A DNA stretch of 64,000 nt from Lepiota brunneoincarnata (lineage: Eukaryota; Basidiomycota; Agaricomycetes; Agaricales; Agaricaceae): the NCBI GenBank assembly GCA_023014365.1, contig JAEBUN010000017.1, forward strand, positions 62,001 to 126,000. The letters are read 5' to 3'. The translations under genes were made by a program, and so were the position numbers. Of this stretch, positions 40,840 to 51,872 are shown piece after piece. The notes under the pieces are model-generated. The model saw only the letters and a program-made list of their open reading frames with translations, was not told the origin of the DNA and searched no databases. How positions within the stretch are numbered: position 1 is the first letter of the stretch; the number at the start of each line of letters is the position of its first letter.

Positions 40840-43800
40840 ATGCCTCCTAGGTCTACTCGTTCTTCTCAGGGAGTGGGGGCTCCTCCGCCGGTGGATCCTT
40901 CGTCGCCAGACCCCCTCGCTATGGCTATCTCCCGCACTCAGGACGCCCCCCCCGGCTCCTCTCGCCCTGGCTACAGCTCTGCATCGCAGGCTGCAGCCCC
41001 TGCCCTGGCTGCCGAGGCCCCTAAGAGGCCTTGCAAGTCCGTTGTTTACCTGGATGACGCCCCGGTGACCCCCCGTCCCAAGCGCACCTGCACACCCGAG
41101 CCCTCTGCCCCTCTGAGGCAGGAGCTTGACCTCGAATTGGTCTCCAGCTCCTCCAGGATGGCTGTCGATCCTGGGGCCGAGCCGTCCCCCAGCCCCGCTT
41201 TTGTGGAGGAGGAGGAGGATCCCGAGTTCGTCCCCACCTTCCTCACCCTTTCCCGCAATCCCGCGGATGCAGAGGGTGAGGCTGGGGTCGTGGCGGACGC
41301 TCTCAACGTAGTGGCGCTGTGGCTGGAGAGAGCCAAGCGCGGCAAACTTTCTGACGGCGGTAGCGAAGAGGTCGCCCGCTCCCTGGCCAGGCTCTTTCGC
41401 AAGGTGGAAGAGCATGACTGGGACGACATCCCCTTTACGGAGGGCAAGCGCACCCTGAGGCTCCATGAGTGGGCCTCGGAGGTGTATGGTCCATCCAGGC
41501 CGGGCACCCCCACCCCTGCGCAAGGAAAGGGCAAATGGCCGGACTCTGCTGCACCTGCCGCCCCTATTGGGGTGGCGAGCAGTATGCACGCCCCCCCTCC
41601 TAGGGTGGGTGAACATGTTTCGCTCACCACTCTATAGGGGGAGGAAGTTCCTCCCCCTGCTGGACTCTCTCTTCAACCCTCGTACCTCTCCGGAGGTGTG
41701 TGGCTCTGAGAAATCGGTCCCCGGATGTCCGTCGCTGGTACAGCGAGGGCCGCTTGCACCATACTCAGTCACGCCCCAATCGGGGAGTACCGCGCTAGAT
41801 TCCATCCCCAGGAGGATCACTCCTGCCCTTGTGGGTTATGGCTTGAAACCCGTACTCACATTCTCACTTCCTGTCCGAAGTACACGCGGTGTGGCAGCTT
41901 ACCCCGCGACCTCAACGCCCTTCTGGGCTTTCTGGAACGCAATCCCTCCGCGTTTGCGTTCCTATCCCGGCCCCAAGGGGTGGGATAACTGGGGAGGGCC
42001 TTCGGGTTATTCCCCCCCCACAGCTTCAGTCTCGAGGAACCGGTGGTTATTTGCCCTCCGCCCTCGGGCGGGGTGTAGCGATTTATGGAGAAATGACTCC
42101 TAACGCCCTTAGGGGTGGAGACCCGAAGTTCTTAGAGCCTTAGTCTGCGGGGTGTAGGGATTTACGGAGAATTGACTCCTAACCCCCTTCGGGGGGGGAC
42201 CTGTTGGCCCTATCCACCCCTCATCTGCCGCGCCCTGGTTTCCGGCGGGGTAGTGGACTCTTCGCCCACGCGCACTTCTTTATGGAGTGTAGCCTTTCGA
42301 GTCAGTGGGACTCTCTTCCCTACCTTTATTGGTAGTTATACCATCTATTAGTTGCTGTACGTAGCTAGTGCACGCGGACTGCGTTATAAATTGTTGATTT
42401 CAAAAAAAAAAAAAAAAAAAAAAAAAAGCCCCCCCTCCTAGGGCCTCTGTGGCTCCTATGGAGGTGGATAGCGCTCCTCAGGTGGGTGGCTCGCGCCGCT
42501 CCCCTTTGGAGGGTAACCTCCCCCTGCCTCCCGCTCCGGCGGAGGATCTGGGGCGTTTTCCTGCTGGGTATGCACGTCCCGCGCCTACTCAGCAATTCTT
42601 CAGGAACCTGGCCTGCACAGGGTTGGGCAATCCTGTCCCAGTGGCTCGTAACCCTGGTGCAGGGCAGCGGCCATCTCGCATCAGGGTGGCGCGTGCCGCC
42701 AATGTTCCTCCGCTGTTGGTGGCGGACAGGGCTCGGTTGGCTGCAAGGCTGCCCCCCGGTCCCCCCCCTCCGCGCGTCAACTTGGCTACCAAGCCTCGTT
42801 CCCCGCCCCACTCGTATGCGGCTGCGGCTGTCTCGTCTCCGTCGGGTCTCGTCGACCTGGCGCGTGCTCTCCCGGGGCTGCCTTCTCATAAGGTGGTCTC
42901 GTTTCATCGGCAGGCGGCAGCCGCCCAGCAGCCACCCAAGGCTCCCAAGCCTAGGATAACCACGTCTGGACCTTCGCGCAAGCAGGTCATGCTCACCCTT
43001 GTGGGGGGCAGTCTCCCGGTTAACCTGGGCCCCATCGTCTGCGCGGAGATTCATCAGGTGGCAGCCGCCACTCTGGCGTCTGCGGGCTCGCTCGTTTGTA
43101 TTGAGCGGGTCCAGCAGATGGACTTGCATGTAGCGTGCTACACCACCGCCATGCCCAGTGAACTGGACATCGGCACTATCAGGAACGTGGTCCGCGTGAA
43201 CTGGCCTCAGGCCGTCGTAGACGCGAACCTTCCTCGGTCGAAGAGCTATCTCAAGCTCCTCGACGCGCCTATGTTCCGGGGCAGGCAGCCCTGGCTCACG
43301 CCTGACAGGGTGGTTGAGGCCATGCAGCGCTCTGTGTGGTCTGAGTATTTTGTGCTGGCCACTAGGCCATGCATCATCAAGAACTCAAGGGCCGCCGATA
43401 CGGCCACCGTGTTCTTCGAGATCTGGGACTCCCAGCAGGGGTCCAACGCAAAGACGGTCTCTCGACACGTCATTACTATCGACGGCACTCCATGCAGGAT
43501 CATCCCTGTGAAGGCCAACCCTGGCGTCCCCCTCTGCCAGCGCTGCTGGAAGTGGGGGCACTCTTCTCTAGCCTGCCAACGCGAGGCTATCTGCTGCTCC
43601 CATTGCAGTGGCCCGCATTCCCCGACTAACCATCGGGCGTTTGCGTCGTGTTGCAAGGGGCAGCCCAACCATAGGCTGCCCATTGCCCCCACCCCCACTG
43701 ACTGTCCCTGCCCTCACGCACCTGTGTGCGTGAACTGCGGTGGCGCTCATGCTGTGTCGGCTTCGGTCTGCCCGTTCTGGGCTCACTGCTTCGATTGGGA

Positions 43801-43873
43801 GTGGATTGAGCGCCGGTACAATTCTCCGGTAAGGGTCCGTTCCCCGCCGTGTCAACCCCACTTACCCCAATGA
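40840..43873 (+). pseudogene. ORF1 of A12, split by B5
   Basis: Parts 40840-41605 and 42444-43873 total 2196 nt, that is 731 codons plus stop, the same as ORF1 of A7, so the gene was intact before B5. The zinc-knuckle region is complete (CQRCWKWGHSSLAC, CSHCSGPH, CVNCGGAH). Its stop overlaps the ORF2 ATG as ATGA at 43870-43873. Confidence 0.92.
41606..42427 (+). mobile_element. LINE-B copy B5, 5' truncated, in ORF1 of A12
   Basis: Duplication GCCCCCCCTCCTAGGG (16 bp) at 41590-41605 and 42428-42443. It begins in the last part of ORF2 (WVNMFRSPLYRG), has the family's in-frame TGA (41708-41710), the CPCGLWLETRTHILTSC tail ending at 41988, then the 3' UTR with two hairpin units (CCC-TTA-GGG near 42105 and CCCCC-TTCG-GGGGG at 42183) and poly(A) 42402-42427. 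Confidence 0.92.
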
Positions 43874-46800
43874 ATAGGGACCGTCAGGAACCTAGGGGAT
43901 TGAGGAGAGCGTGTCGTATATGGTCACAGAATGTATTCCGTAGTTACATTCTTGTGGACAGCTTACTGGAACAATTCAAGGATGATGTTGACATGTTCTT
44001 ACTGCAGGAGCTGCCCTGGCGCTCCATCCGTCGCGTTCCATCCTCCTCTGACCCTGACGGGGATGAGGTTGTCGGGGCGCCCAAGCATCCAGAGTGGCTG
44101 TGTTTGTTCCGCCCTCCTTCTTCCCCAGATCAGCCTCCTCAGGTTATGGTGTATGTGCATAACCGGATGATGCAGCTCCGGCCCTCGCTTCAACGTGACA
44201 TCGTCAATCATCGTGACGTCATGGCTGTCTCCATGTTCTTGCATGGGGAGGCTGTGTACTTTGTCAACATCTATTCAGACGACAGGCAGTCGGGCATTCA
44301 CTATCTGGTGGATGCCGTCGACTCTCTCCCACAGTGTGCCCTCATGTCGGGGGACTTTAACTGCCGTTCGCCATGGTGGGACCCGTGGGCTCCCCACAAT
44401 CCCGCTGCTGCTGCCTCCCTGCTGGAAACGGCAGATGCATTGGGCCTGGATCTCTCGCTCCCTGAGAACCCAGGCCCCACACATTTCCCCTTTGAGGAGG
44501 GGCTTGCTTCCACCGTGATCAACCTTGTGTTTGTGAGGGCAGCTACGGGCCATCTGCCGCTTCCCACGTGGTGTCCCGATCTGCGGGGTCAGTCTGACCA
44601 TTGCCCCCTGCGGATCACTGTCCCCCTGGAAGCCTTCGAGGAGGCTGTGCCCAGGCGCTCGCTGAAGTGGGGCTTGGATGAGGAGGCCGAGTTCCTAGCT
44701 GAGGCCTCGACGGGGCTCTCAGGTCTGGACTATCCGGACCTGGGCTCACCTGCCAGGATCGACAAGGTGGCCATGGCCATCTCTGCGGTCTTCTCCGTGG
44801 CGTGGCTTGCCCACTCCAAGGAGATTTGCATTGTCTCACGGTCTAAACCGTGGTGGGACGATGAGTGCTCGCGCACCTACGCGGTGTATTCTCGGTCTCG
44901 GGACTGGGAGGACACTTGCATGTTTAAGTGGACCTGGAAGGCCGCCAAGCGCAAGTTCTTCGATGAGCGCATCGGGGAGATTGCTTCTACCAACAAGTGC
45001 CCCTGGGACCTGATGGATTGGGTCAGGGCGCGCAAGTTGCCCCCCTGCAAAGCGATCCGCTATCGCGATCGCCCCTGCAATACTCTCGAGGAGCTCTGGG
45101 AAGGGCTCCATGGCTCTTACAATGCCACCAACGACCGCCTGGTTGATATCGGAGTTCTTGATCAGATTGATCCGCTCCCATCATGGGAGTGGCCGGTCTT
45201 CTCCGACTTGGAGATGCACGAGGCTTTATACGCGTGCTCCTCTTTGTCGTTGCCTGGTCCAGACCACGTCACATGGATGCACCTTAAGTCCGTTCTGGCG
45301 GGCCCGATGGTTACTCGTTTGGTCTGCCGGATCGCCGATGCCTGCATGGAGTGCGGACATTGGCCTCGTCACTTCAAGGAGAGTGTGTCGGTTATCATAC
45401 CGAAGCCTGGCAAGCCCTCCTATGCTACTCCGAAGGCGTTCAGACCGATCGTCCTTCTCAATACTCTCGGTAAGTTTATCAAGAAGATGATCGTGTACCG
45501 CTTGCAGTTTGAGGCTGTCAAGTTTGGCGTGTTCCATCCAAACCAGTTCGGCGGTGTGATCCAGCGGTCCACCAAAGACACTGGTGCCTACCTTGTGCAC
45601 CTTATCCGTGCCGGGTGGGCCTGCGGGTTGAAGACGAGTGTTCTCACCTTCGACATCGCACAGTTCTTCCCATCCCTAAATCATGGGATGCTTCTTGCGG
45701 TTCTGGCCTGGCAGGGGTTCTCCCCTTGTGTGGGCTGGTTCTTTGCTTCTTATCTCATGGGGAGGTTTACCAGCTACGCCTGGAACTCCTTCCTGTCTGA
45801 ACCGTTCCGGGCGGAGGTGGGGGTGGGCCAGGGGTCTGCCCTCTCTCCCATCCTGTCTGGTCTCTACTTGGCCCCAGCCATGTACATCATCGAGCGGAGG
45901 CTCCCGCAACTGGGCCTTTCGCTCCTGTCTTACATCGATGATGGTACCATCGTGGTGCAGGCCTGGGACCTGGACGCTAACTGTGTCCTGCTCCGCAGAT
46001 CTTACGAGGTTGTCCATAACACCTTCACTCGATTTGCACTAGTTGTGGAGCACGACAAGTCTGAGCTCTTCCATTTCTCACGGGATCGTTCCAGTGAGAA
46101 TCCCCCGGTGGACTTGGGGTTTCCCCCGTTCACTGGCGCTACCCCTCTTTGGCCCAAGACCTATTGGAGGTATTTGGGTTTCTATTTCGACCGTGCCCTT
46201 ACGTTTAAGGAGCATGTTCACCTCTACTCTACTAAGGCTATCTCCATGGTCAAGGCCATGGGGATGCTTGGTAACTCTGTCCGGGGGCTTCTGCCAGACC
46301 AGAAACGCCTTCTTTACTGGTCGTGCGTGGTTCCTATTGCCACGTACGGCTTTCGCTTGTGGTATTACCGGGGCGCCAGGTGTAAGGGCGCTTTGGACCA
46401 CCTCCGCCGGATGCAGCGATGTGCTGCACTCTGGATAACCGGCGCCTTTAAGACGTCACCCGATGGGGGGGTTGGGGCCATTGCAGGCCTGATCCCCATT
46501 CATCTTCATCTCCGGAAGCTTCGTGACCATGCCAAGTTGCGGTACGCCACGCTTGCCCCGGGTCACCCCGTTCGTGCCCTCCTTGGCTGGGGCTACAGCA
46601 GAGATCTCCGGTCTCACGTCCGGTCCATAGCCAGGCTCCCCCCCCGCGAGTTGATCAAGGTGAAGGGGCCTGTTGTCGACGCTAACCAGCATCTTGCTGC
46701 CCTTGCTGGGCCCTTTGACGCTGTTGTGCTGGAGGCTTGGCCGGGGCGCCGTCTCTTGGATGTGTACCCGGGTCGGGTCCACTTCCACTCATACGACCGG

Positions 46801-47742
46801 GGGGTGGAGGACGCCCTTGTGGCCCACATCGCGGCTCTCGACCGGGTTCTTGCCTGGGCGCAGGCCGATCCGGGGGTTCTGGTGGCAGTGACAGACGCGA
46901 GTCTGCCGCCCCGCCGGATTCACCAGGCGGTTTTGGCCACCCAGGTTTTCCAGGGGCTGGGCTGCATCCATGCAGTCCGGCTTCCGGGGGGGAAGGTCAC
47001 GGCTCCCGAGGCCGAGCTTTTCGCCATCCGGCTGGCGGTGTCCAAGGCAGTTTCTGTCGAGGGCGCTGCTGGTCTCGTCCTGTTCACCAACTCGATGGCC
47101 TTGGCCAGGCGGGTGGTGGACCCGTCGGTACACTCTGCCCAGGGTCATTCCTTGGTGGTCTGTCGCCTTCTTGCCGGGGGTCCGGCCCGTTCGGTTCACT
47201 TCTGGGAGGTCCCTTCGCGTGCAAAGTGGCCTTTTCATACTCAGGTGCACGACTTCGCGAAGTTGTTGCCTCCAATTGGGGTGGGGGCGCGCCCCCGGGC
47301 CTTGCTTGACTACCTCCGCAAGGAGGAAGTACGGTCATGTCAGGACCGCTGGACTGATCTGTTCCAGGATCCTGACCACTGCGGGCATGGTCTTCTCCAG
47401 CTCGCCAGGGACGATGACCGTCCCCTGCGGCCCACGTATCTCCACGGTGGGGCCTGGATCCCGCATGCTCACTCGGTGTCAGTTATGGCCCGGATGACAT
47501 GTGCTATTCTTAATCACGCGCCGATAGGGGGCTATCGCAGGCGTTTCTTCCCACAGGAGGACTATTCCTGTCGCTGCGGGTTTCGAGAGGAGACCCATGA
47601 GCATGTGTTCCGGAGCTGCCCTAGGCACTCCATGGCAGGGGTCCCGGCTACGGTCGAGGCCCTCATCGCTTTCCTCAAGGCGTCCCCAGCGGCGTTCGCA
47701 TTCGCTGAGAGGGCCGGGCCCCCCCCGGGGGGTATCGGCTAG
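43870..47742 (+). CDS. ORF2 protein of A12 with a RNase H Asp-to-Asn change
   Basis: 1290 codons from the ATG in the ATGA overlap; an upstream in-frame ATG at 43849 exists but lies within ORF1. Endonuclease (QELPW, SGDFNCRSP, QSDHCPL), RT (YIDD at 688-691) and tail (CRCGFREETHEHVFRSC) are all there. In RNase H, FTDSM reads FTNSM, so the third catalytic Asp (position 1074) is Asn, and four residues are missing a little further on (CRLLAGGPA versus CRLLAEWFAGGPA). RNase H is therefore probably inactive, and the QEP motif has an extra Leu. Open frame but likely not competent. Confidence 0.9.
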   Translation: MNRDRQEPRGLRRACRIWSQNVFRSYILVDSLLEQFKDDVDMFLLQELPWRSIRRVPSSSDPDGDEVVGAPKHPEWLCLFRPPSSPDQPPQVMVYVHNRMMQLRPSLQRDIVNHRDVMAVSMFLHGEAVYFVNIYSDDRQSGIHYLVDAVDSLPQCALMSGDFNCRSPWWDPWAPHNPAAAASLLETADALGLDLSLPENPGPTHFPFEEGLASTVINLVFVRAATGHLPLPTWCPDLRGQSDHCPLRITVPLEAFEEAVPRRSLKWGLDEEAEFLAEASTGLSGLDYPDLGSPARIDKVAMAISAVFSVAWLAHSKEICIVSRSKPWWDDECSRTYAVYSRSRDWEDTCMFKWTWKAAKRKFFDERIGEIASTNKCPWDLMDWVRARKLPPCKAIRYRDRPCNTLEELWEGLHGSYNATNDRLVDIGVLDQIDPLPSWEWPVFSDLEMHEALYACSSLSLPGPDHVTWMHLKSVLAGPMVTRLVCRIADACMECGHWPRHFKESVSVIIPKPGKPSYATPKAFRPIVLLNTLGKFIKKMIVYRLQFEAVKFGVFHPNQFGGVIQRSTKDTGAYLVHLIRAGWACGLKTSVLTFDIAQFFPSLNHGMLLAVLAWQGFSPCVGWFFASYLMGRFTSYAWNSFLSEPFRAEVGVGQGSALSPILSGLYLAPAMYIIERRLPQLGLSLLSYIDDGTIVVQAWDLDANCVLLRRSYEVVHNTFTRFALVVEHDKSELFHFSRDRSSENPPVDLGFPPFTGATPLWPKTYWRYLGFYFDRALTFKEHVHLYSTKAISMVKAMGMLGNSVRGLLPDQKRLLYWSCVVPIATYGFRLWYYRGARCKGALDHLRRMQRCAALWITGAFKTSPDGGVGAIAGLIPIHLHLRKLRDHAKLRYATLAPGHPVRALLGWGYSRDLRSHVRSIARLPPRELIKVKGPVVDANQHLAALAGPFDAVVLEAWPGRRLLDVYPGRVHFHSYDRGVEDALVAHIAALDRVLAWAQADPGVLVAVTDASLPPRRIHQAVLATQVFQGLGCIHAVRLPGGKVTAPEAELFAIRLAVSKAVSVEGAAGLVLFTNSMALARRVVDPSVHSAQGHSLVVCRLLAGGPARSVHFWEVPSRAKWPFHTQVHDFAKLLPPIGVGARPRALLDYLRKEEVRSCQDRWTDLFQDPDHCGHGLLQLARDDDRPLRPTYLHGGAWIPHAHSVSVMARMTCAILNHAPIGGYRRRFFPQEDYSCRCGFREETHEHVFRSCPRHSMAGVPATVEALIAFLKASPAAFAFAERAGPPPGGIG

Positions 47743-48498
47743 TAGCTCTGCCTGGCGCCCGGTGGGTCCGGGCCAGGGTGTTGGTTATTCCCCCGCTGTC
47801 TCCGGGCAGCGTGTAGGGATTTACATGGGAATTGACCCCTAACCCCCGATAAGGGGGGGGACCTTGTCTCGGCTTTGTTCCCACACCGCGCGCTGGGCGG
47901 TAGCCGTCTTCCCGCCTCCATTCATTCAGGGCGGCTTTGTCCTGGGCATAGGGAAACGCATGCCCGCATCCACAGTCACGCGTTGTATGTACAGATACCC
48001 TGTAGCTTATGGCTCGGGTTGTACCGTAGTTAGTAGCTGCACGCGGCCTCCCTATGCGGCCCGTGTTATAAATTGGAGATTTAAAAAAAAAAGAAAAAAA
48101 AAAAAAAAAAAGACAGAATTACCCAGCATCCCCATGGCCTTGACCATTGTCATATCCATGCCAACTCAGAGTCTAATCATTTAAACTTTGGCTTCTCGAC
48201 TCCACGTGTGTTCCACACAACAACCCTCTGCCCTCTGACTCAGCCCCGACCTGCTCCAACCGCAACCCCCTGCCCCAATCATGCAACCACCTCCACACGT
48301 GCCGTGGTCGCCTGACCCTCGGTGTCTCATACCCCCGTCTCCATTTCCCGTCTGTAGTCAAGATACATTATTAGTCTCCATACCTGTACCCGTTTCCATT
48401 CCATTCGTAATCCGTTTGTAATCCGTTTGTAACTAGATCGGTCTCTGCTTCGCTCCGCACGTAGTCAGTACAAGTCATAGTTCGTAAGGCCAGTAGTA

Positions 48499-51400
48499 CA
48501 GTCACTCACCACTCCTTTATACACCACCGTTCCTTTATACACTGGCTTTTGTCTTATTAAAATATGCTTCAAGTAATCTTCAAAAAATTCTAGAACATGC
48601 CTGGGAACGTTCTGCCCAGGTCTGACATGTAAAATTGCTGCCGATATGTCGGAGCAATCTAAGATCACCACATTTCCAAAATTGGAAAGTATGACAAATA
48701 TGTAATCTGCTCATTATTTATTCTATCCTCCACTCTACAACATGATTTTGGTATCATTGTGTCACCCTGAATGAGGGCTATCTGGTGATATTAGTTATAT
48801 GTATTATGTCTGGGTGAGGGGAAGAGCATGAGGCTCCGAAAAACTGCTAAAATTAGAAACAAGGAGGAAGATGATGGCAATCACTGTCACAAAGCGTGAC
48901 ATCCCTGTCCTGCAGGGTCTGTCGTAGTGCCCCCAGCCTGCCTTTGCTCTCTAAGATGCCTGACTGTATATATGTATTGCTGGAGGATGCAGAACTAATG
49001 TATCAAGATAGAATAGCAATATAAACCAATTTTATGACTGCAAAAACTCGAAATATGGGTGCTTTATTTATATTCCAAATTTATCTATTAATAAGTCAAA
49101 TCTGTCATCTAATTTTATATTGTATAGGATACCTTGGCATCTCTCATTGTCGAGATCAACCCCCCAAGCATCCCAACACTGTCTCTAGTGTCAAACAAGC
49201 CTCTCATACTCAAAATGCCCTCCAAAGCCACAAAATCCAGGATTTCAGAGGAGAAAATGAGACTTTTCAATGAGGAGAAGGAAATGCTGGTGAAGAAAGC
49301 TGCTGAGATGTATCTGATGGAGCAAGATAGAAATCTAGGGCCAGGAGAGCGCAGGAAGGGGTATCGAGTTATTGCAGAAGAGGTTACAGCTGCCCATCTA
49401 GTTGCAACAGGGAGGGAAGTAAAGATTAACCATGCCACAGTCGCAAACCATGCAAAGGGTAATTATTACTCACTTGTATATTCAGTTATTATTATACTGA
49501 AATATACTAAAGGCATTCAGAGCATCCAGGAGTTTAACACTACAAAACGGTGGCTTACTGATGAGGAAGAAATAGCAGTGGTTATGTTTGCACTCTATTC
49601 TACTGACCGAGGATTTCCACTGACAGCTGGCTGGTTGGAGGACCATGTTAATTCAATTGCCTGTGTGCGGCGAGATGATTTTCCAGAGGATGGTGTTGGT
49701 ACCAATTGGATCAGCCGCTTTGCTCGATGCCATGCTGATCAACTCAAGCTAACATACTCAAGGACCCTTGACAATGTTTGAGCCAAGGCGGTTAATCCAA
49801 CAAATCACCACCTCTGGTTTGATCTTCTGGAGAAAGAGCTTGAGGGTGTTTCCCCTGATTGGGGTACTTTGTGGCTCAGGCAGTTTGATACATTCACTCA
49901 AACCCAGGCTAATGGTCGCAAACAAGTTATTCTGCTTGATGGTCACAATTCCCACTATTCCTTTGCTTTCCTTGACTATGCTCAGAAACACAACATCTCC
50001 ATCCTTTGTTATCCATCACACTCCACGCATGTCTACCAGGGCCTCGATGTTGCCATTTTTGGTGTTCTCAAGTGTTACTGGCAGCAGGAGCGTGACAAGT
50101 TCCAAGCAAATACTGGCCAAAGGATTACAAAGTCAAATTTTCTATCTATCTATGGTCAGGCTCACATTCATGCTCTTACTCGGGAGAATATCCAAACCGC
50201 ATTCCGTAAAACTGGGGTTGTTCCTCTTGACCGTCAAGTTATTCGCTCCGAGCTCTTTTGGCCTAGCTTGGAAACTTCTCGTAATGCACCCATGCCCCTT
50301 CCATTCAGCACTCCTATTCGCAACACTGCTAGAGCCATTACAATGCTAGCTGAAAAGCAAAATGTGGATGCTCAGAGTTCTATACCACTTGTTAGCGACG
50401 ATTCTGACCCAGAGGATGAACATGGTGTTAGCTTTGATGTTCCTGAATCTCTTGTTGACATGTTTGCTCGGCTCACAACCAACATCAACCATCCACTCTT
50501 TGCTCCTGACCCTCTTCCTTCCAACGCTCCTCCCCCGGAGTACAACCCATTTGTTATGTCACCAGTCAAGAAGCGAACCGATCTTCTTCAGTTTGTACCT
50601 CAAACTGAACGGGAAAGTCTTCTTCAGGCCGCATTACGGGATGCAGCATTATGCGAAGCATATCACAAAGGCCAGCTACAGGGCCAGCAGGCAGCCATCA
50701 TCCTCCAGCATGTCTACTGTGGTCGCATGCAAAATCAACTTCACGCAAAGGAGAAGAAAGCCAAGTCAAAGACATCTCGCAGTGCACTCTTGGGTGGAGT
50801 TCCTCGTTTGTTGACTGGAGATGAGTTTGTTGAGGCAGTTGTGGCTAGAGAGCAGGAGATGAAGCAGGAAGATGAGGAGAAGCAGAATAAGCGCACAGTT
50901 AGGGCTTATCACTCAGAGAAGTTAAAGGAGTGGAAGGAAAAGGAGGCAAAGAGAATCAAGGAGAATAATTGGGAGAGAGTGAACTACAAGCTTTATATGG
51001 AGGTATGGAAGGAAGACAACTTGGATCGGAAGGACAATGGTTTGGCTCCCCTCCCCCATCCTGGTCCACTGGGTCCACTCCCAAAACCAGTCCCAAAACC
51101 TACCCTTGCACAATCTGCAAGGCATTGTGGCTTTCAAAACCTCTTCCAGCCCCAGGAAAAGGCTGCAAGTAGTGACTCTGACATTACTCATACATTTTCC
51201 AGTGATGACGAGCACCAGGGGAGCAACAACGATGATGATTGAAATATTTCTGAAGGATTTACAGGGGTTTCGATGGCGGTGTGACCAAATGTCACACGCG
51301 GCGTCACACTGTATAAAGGACTCGTTTTGTGCTTAAATTTCGAAGTGATACTATGCATTCAAAACTTGACGAAAAATTCTGTAATTCTGTAATTATATTT

Positions 51401-51507
51401 TGACAAAGTGTATCTACATATGTACAAAATTCGAAGTGGATACGTTGAGCTTTGTACCCACTGTGTGCAAAATAAGTTTCGGTGTATAAAGGAGTGGTGA
51501 GTGACTG
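48499..51507 (+). mobile_element. Pogo-type transposon P1 (3009 bp)
   Basis: Perfect 27-bp terminal inverted repeats starting CAGTCACTCACCACTCC at 48499 and ending at 51507, with TA duplicated at 48497-48498 and 51508-51509. Subterminal copies of the CCTTTATACA motif lie at about 48531 and 51310 in inverted orientation. Inserted in the 5' LTR of G1. The stretch 48525-49133 has no gene that I can see; 51243-51480 is the 3' non-coding part. Confidence 0.95.
49134..51242 (+). pseudogene. Pogo-type transposase of P1, internal deletion and one stop
   Basis: Starts at ATG 49134 or 49215 (MPSKATKSR). The N-terminal CENP-B/Tc5-type DNA-binding part (EFNTTKRWLTDEEEIAVV...DRGFPLTAGWLEDH...NWISRFARCHADQLKL) is followed by TGA at 49779-49781, where the family has an Arg codon (CGA to TGA). 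The same frame goes on to 51242. Directly after LLEKELEG the sequence jumps to VSPDWGTLWLRQFDTF, so about 85 residues with the first catalytic Asp (NFDESG region) are missing. The second Asp (LLDGHNSHYS) and LDVAIFG motif remain. A possible 54-nt intron at 49459-49512 is not needed to keep the frame. Long charged C-terminus. Inactive. Confidence 0.85.
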
Positions 51508-51819
51508 TATATATACCGTAGGTACTTGGCTTGTACTCCTCAGTCTGATAATCGAATCAAGCAGCGGACTAGCTCCCTGTTCTCTGTCCTCTCCTCTCCT
51601 CTGCCTCACTCCGCTTCAGCCCTGACTTCCTGAAATACGGACTAGGGCAGTAGGAGGGCACAGCACATACGCTGAGGCCACAAGTCCAACCCCCTGCCCG
51701 ACGTACTCCACCTCGGTCCCGAAGTCTACGTACTGACTTTGCCCTGTCCCCCGGTTACCTTATATCAAGGATACCACCCCGACCCTCCGCTTCGGTCCCG
51801 ACCTGCACTGGCTCTAACA

Positions 51820-51834
51820 GTATTATCAGACTCA
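51820..51834 (+). other. Presumed primer binding site of G1, degenerate
   Basis: The bases after the 5' LTR read GTATTATCAGACTC. The initiator-Met primer site used by many fungal gypsy elements is TGGTATCAGAGC, so this is similar (TATCAGA-C) but imperfect. It may be decayed or use another tRNA. Confidence 0.4.
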
Positions 51835-51872
51835 AACTCCTCCTGTCCACCACACTCTGAATTTCTCTAACC

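Larger units (their letters stand above)
40723..48111 (+). mobile_element. LINE-A copy A12, full length, carrying B5
   Basis: Starts at 40723/40724 with TCCCTTCTTGGACTTC, ends in poly(A) 48083-48111 (one G inside the tail). The 17-bp duplication GACAGAATTACCCAGCA lies at 40706-40722 and 48112-48128. Inserted in ORF2 of A10 in opposite orientation. ORF1 is broken only by B5. It is more diverged than A6/A7. Confidence 0.94.
48148..51819 (+). repeat. 5' LTR of G1, split by P1
   Basis: Parts 48148-48498 (351 bp) and 51510-51819 (310 bp) add to 661 bp, the exact length of the 3' LTR. Ends are TGTCATATCC and CTCTAACA. P1 entered at the TA just before the TATATATAC stretch, so most of U3 is now 3 kb away from the presumed TATA box. 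Promoter function of this LTR is probably changed. Confidence 0.95.

Noticed and set aside
49459..49520. Intron of 62 nt in the P1 transposase using TACTAA and TTCAG
   Set aside because: That choice leads to an immediate stop; a 54-nt intron (49459-49512) keeps the frame, but so does no splicing, so none is annotated.
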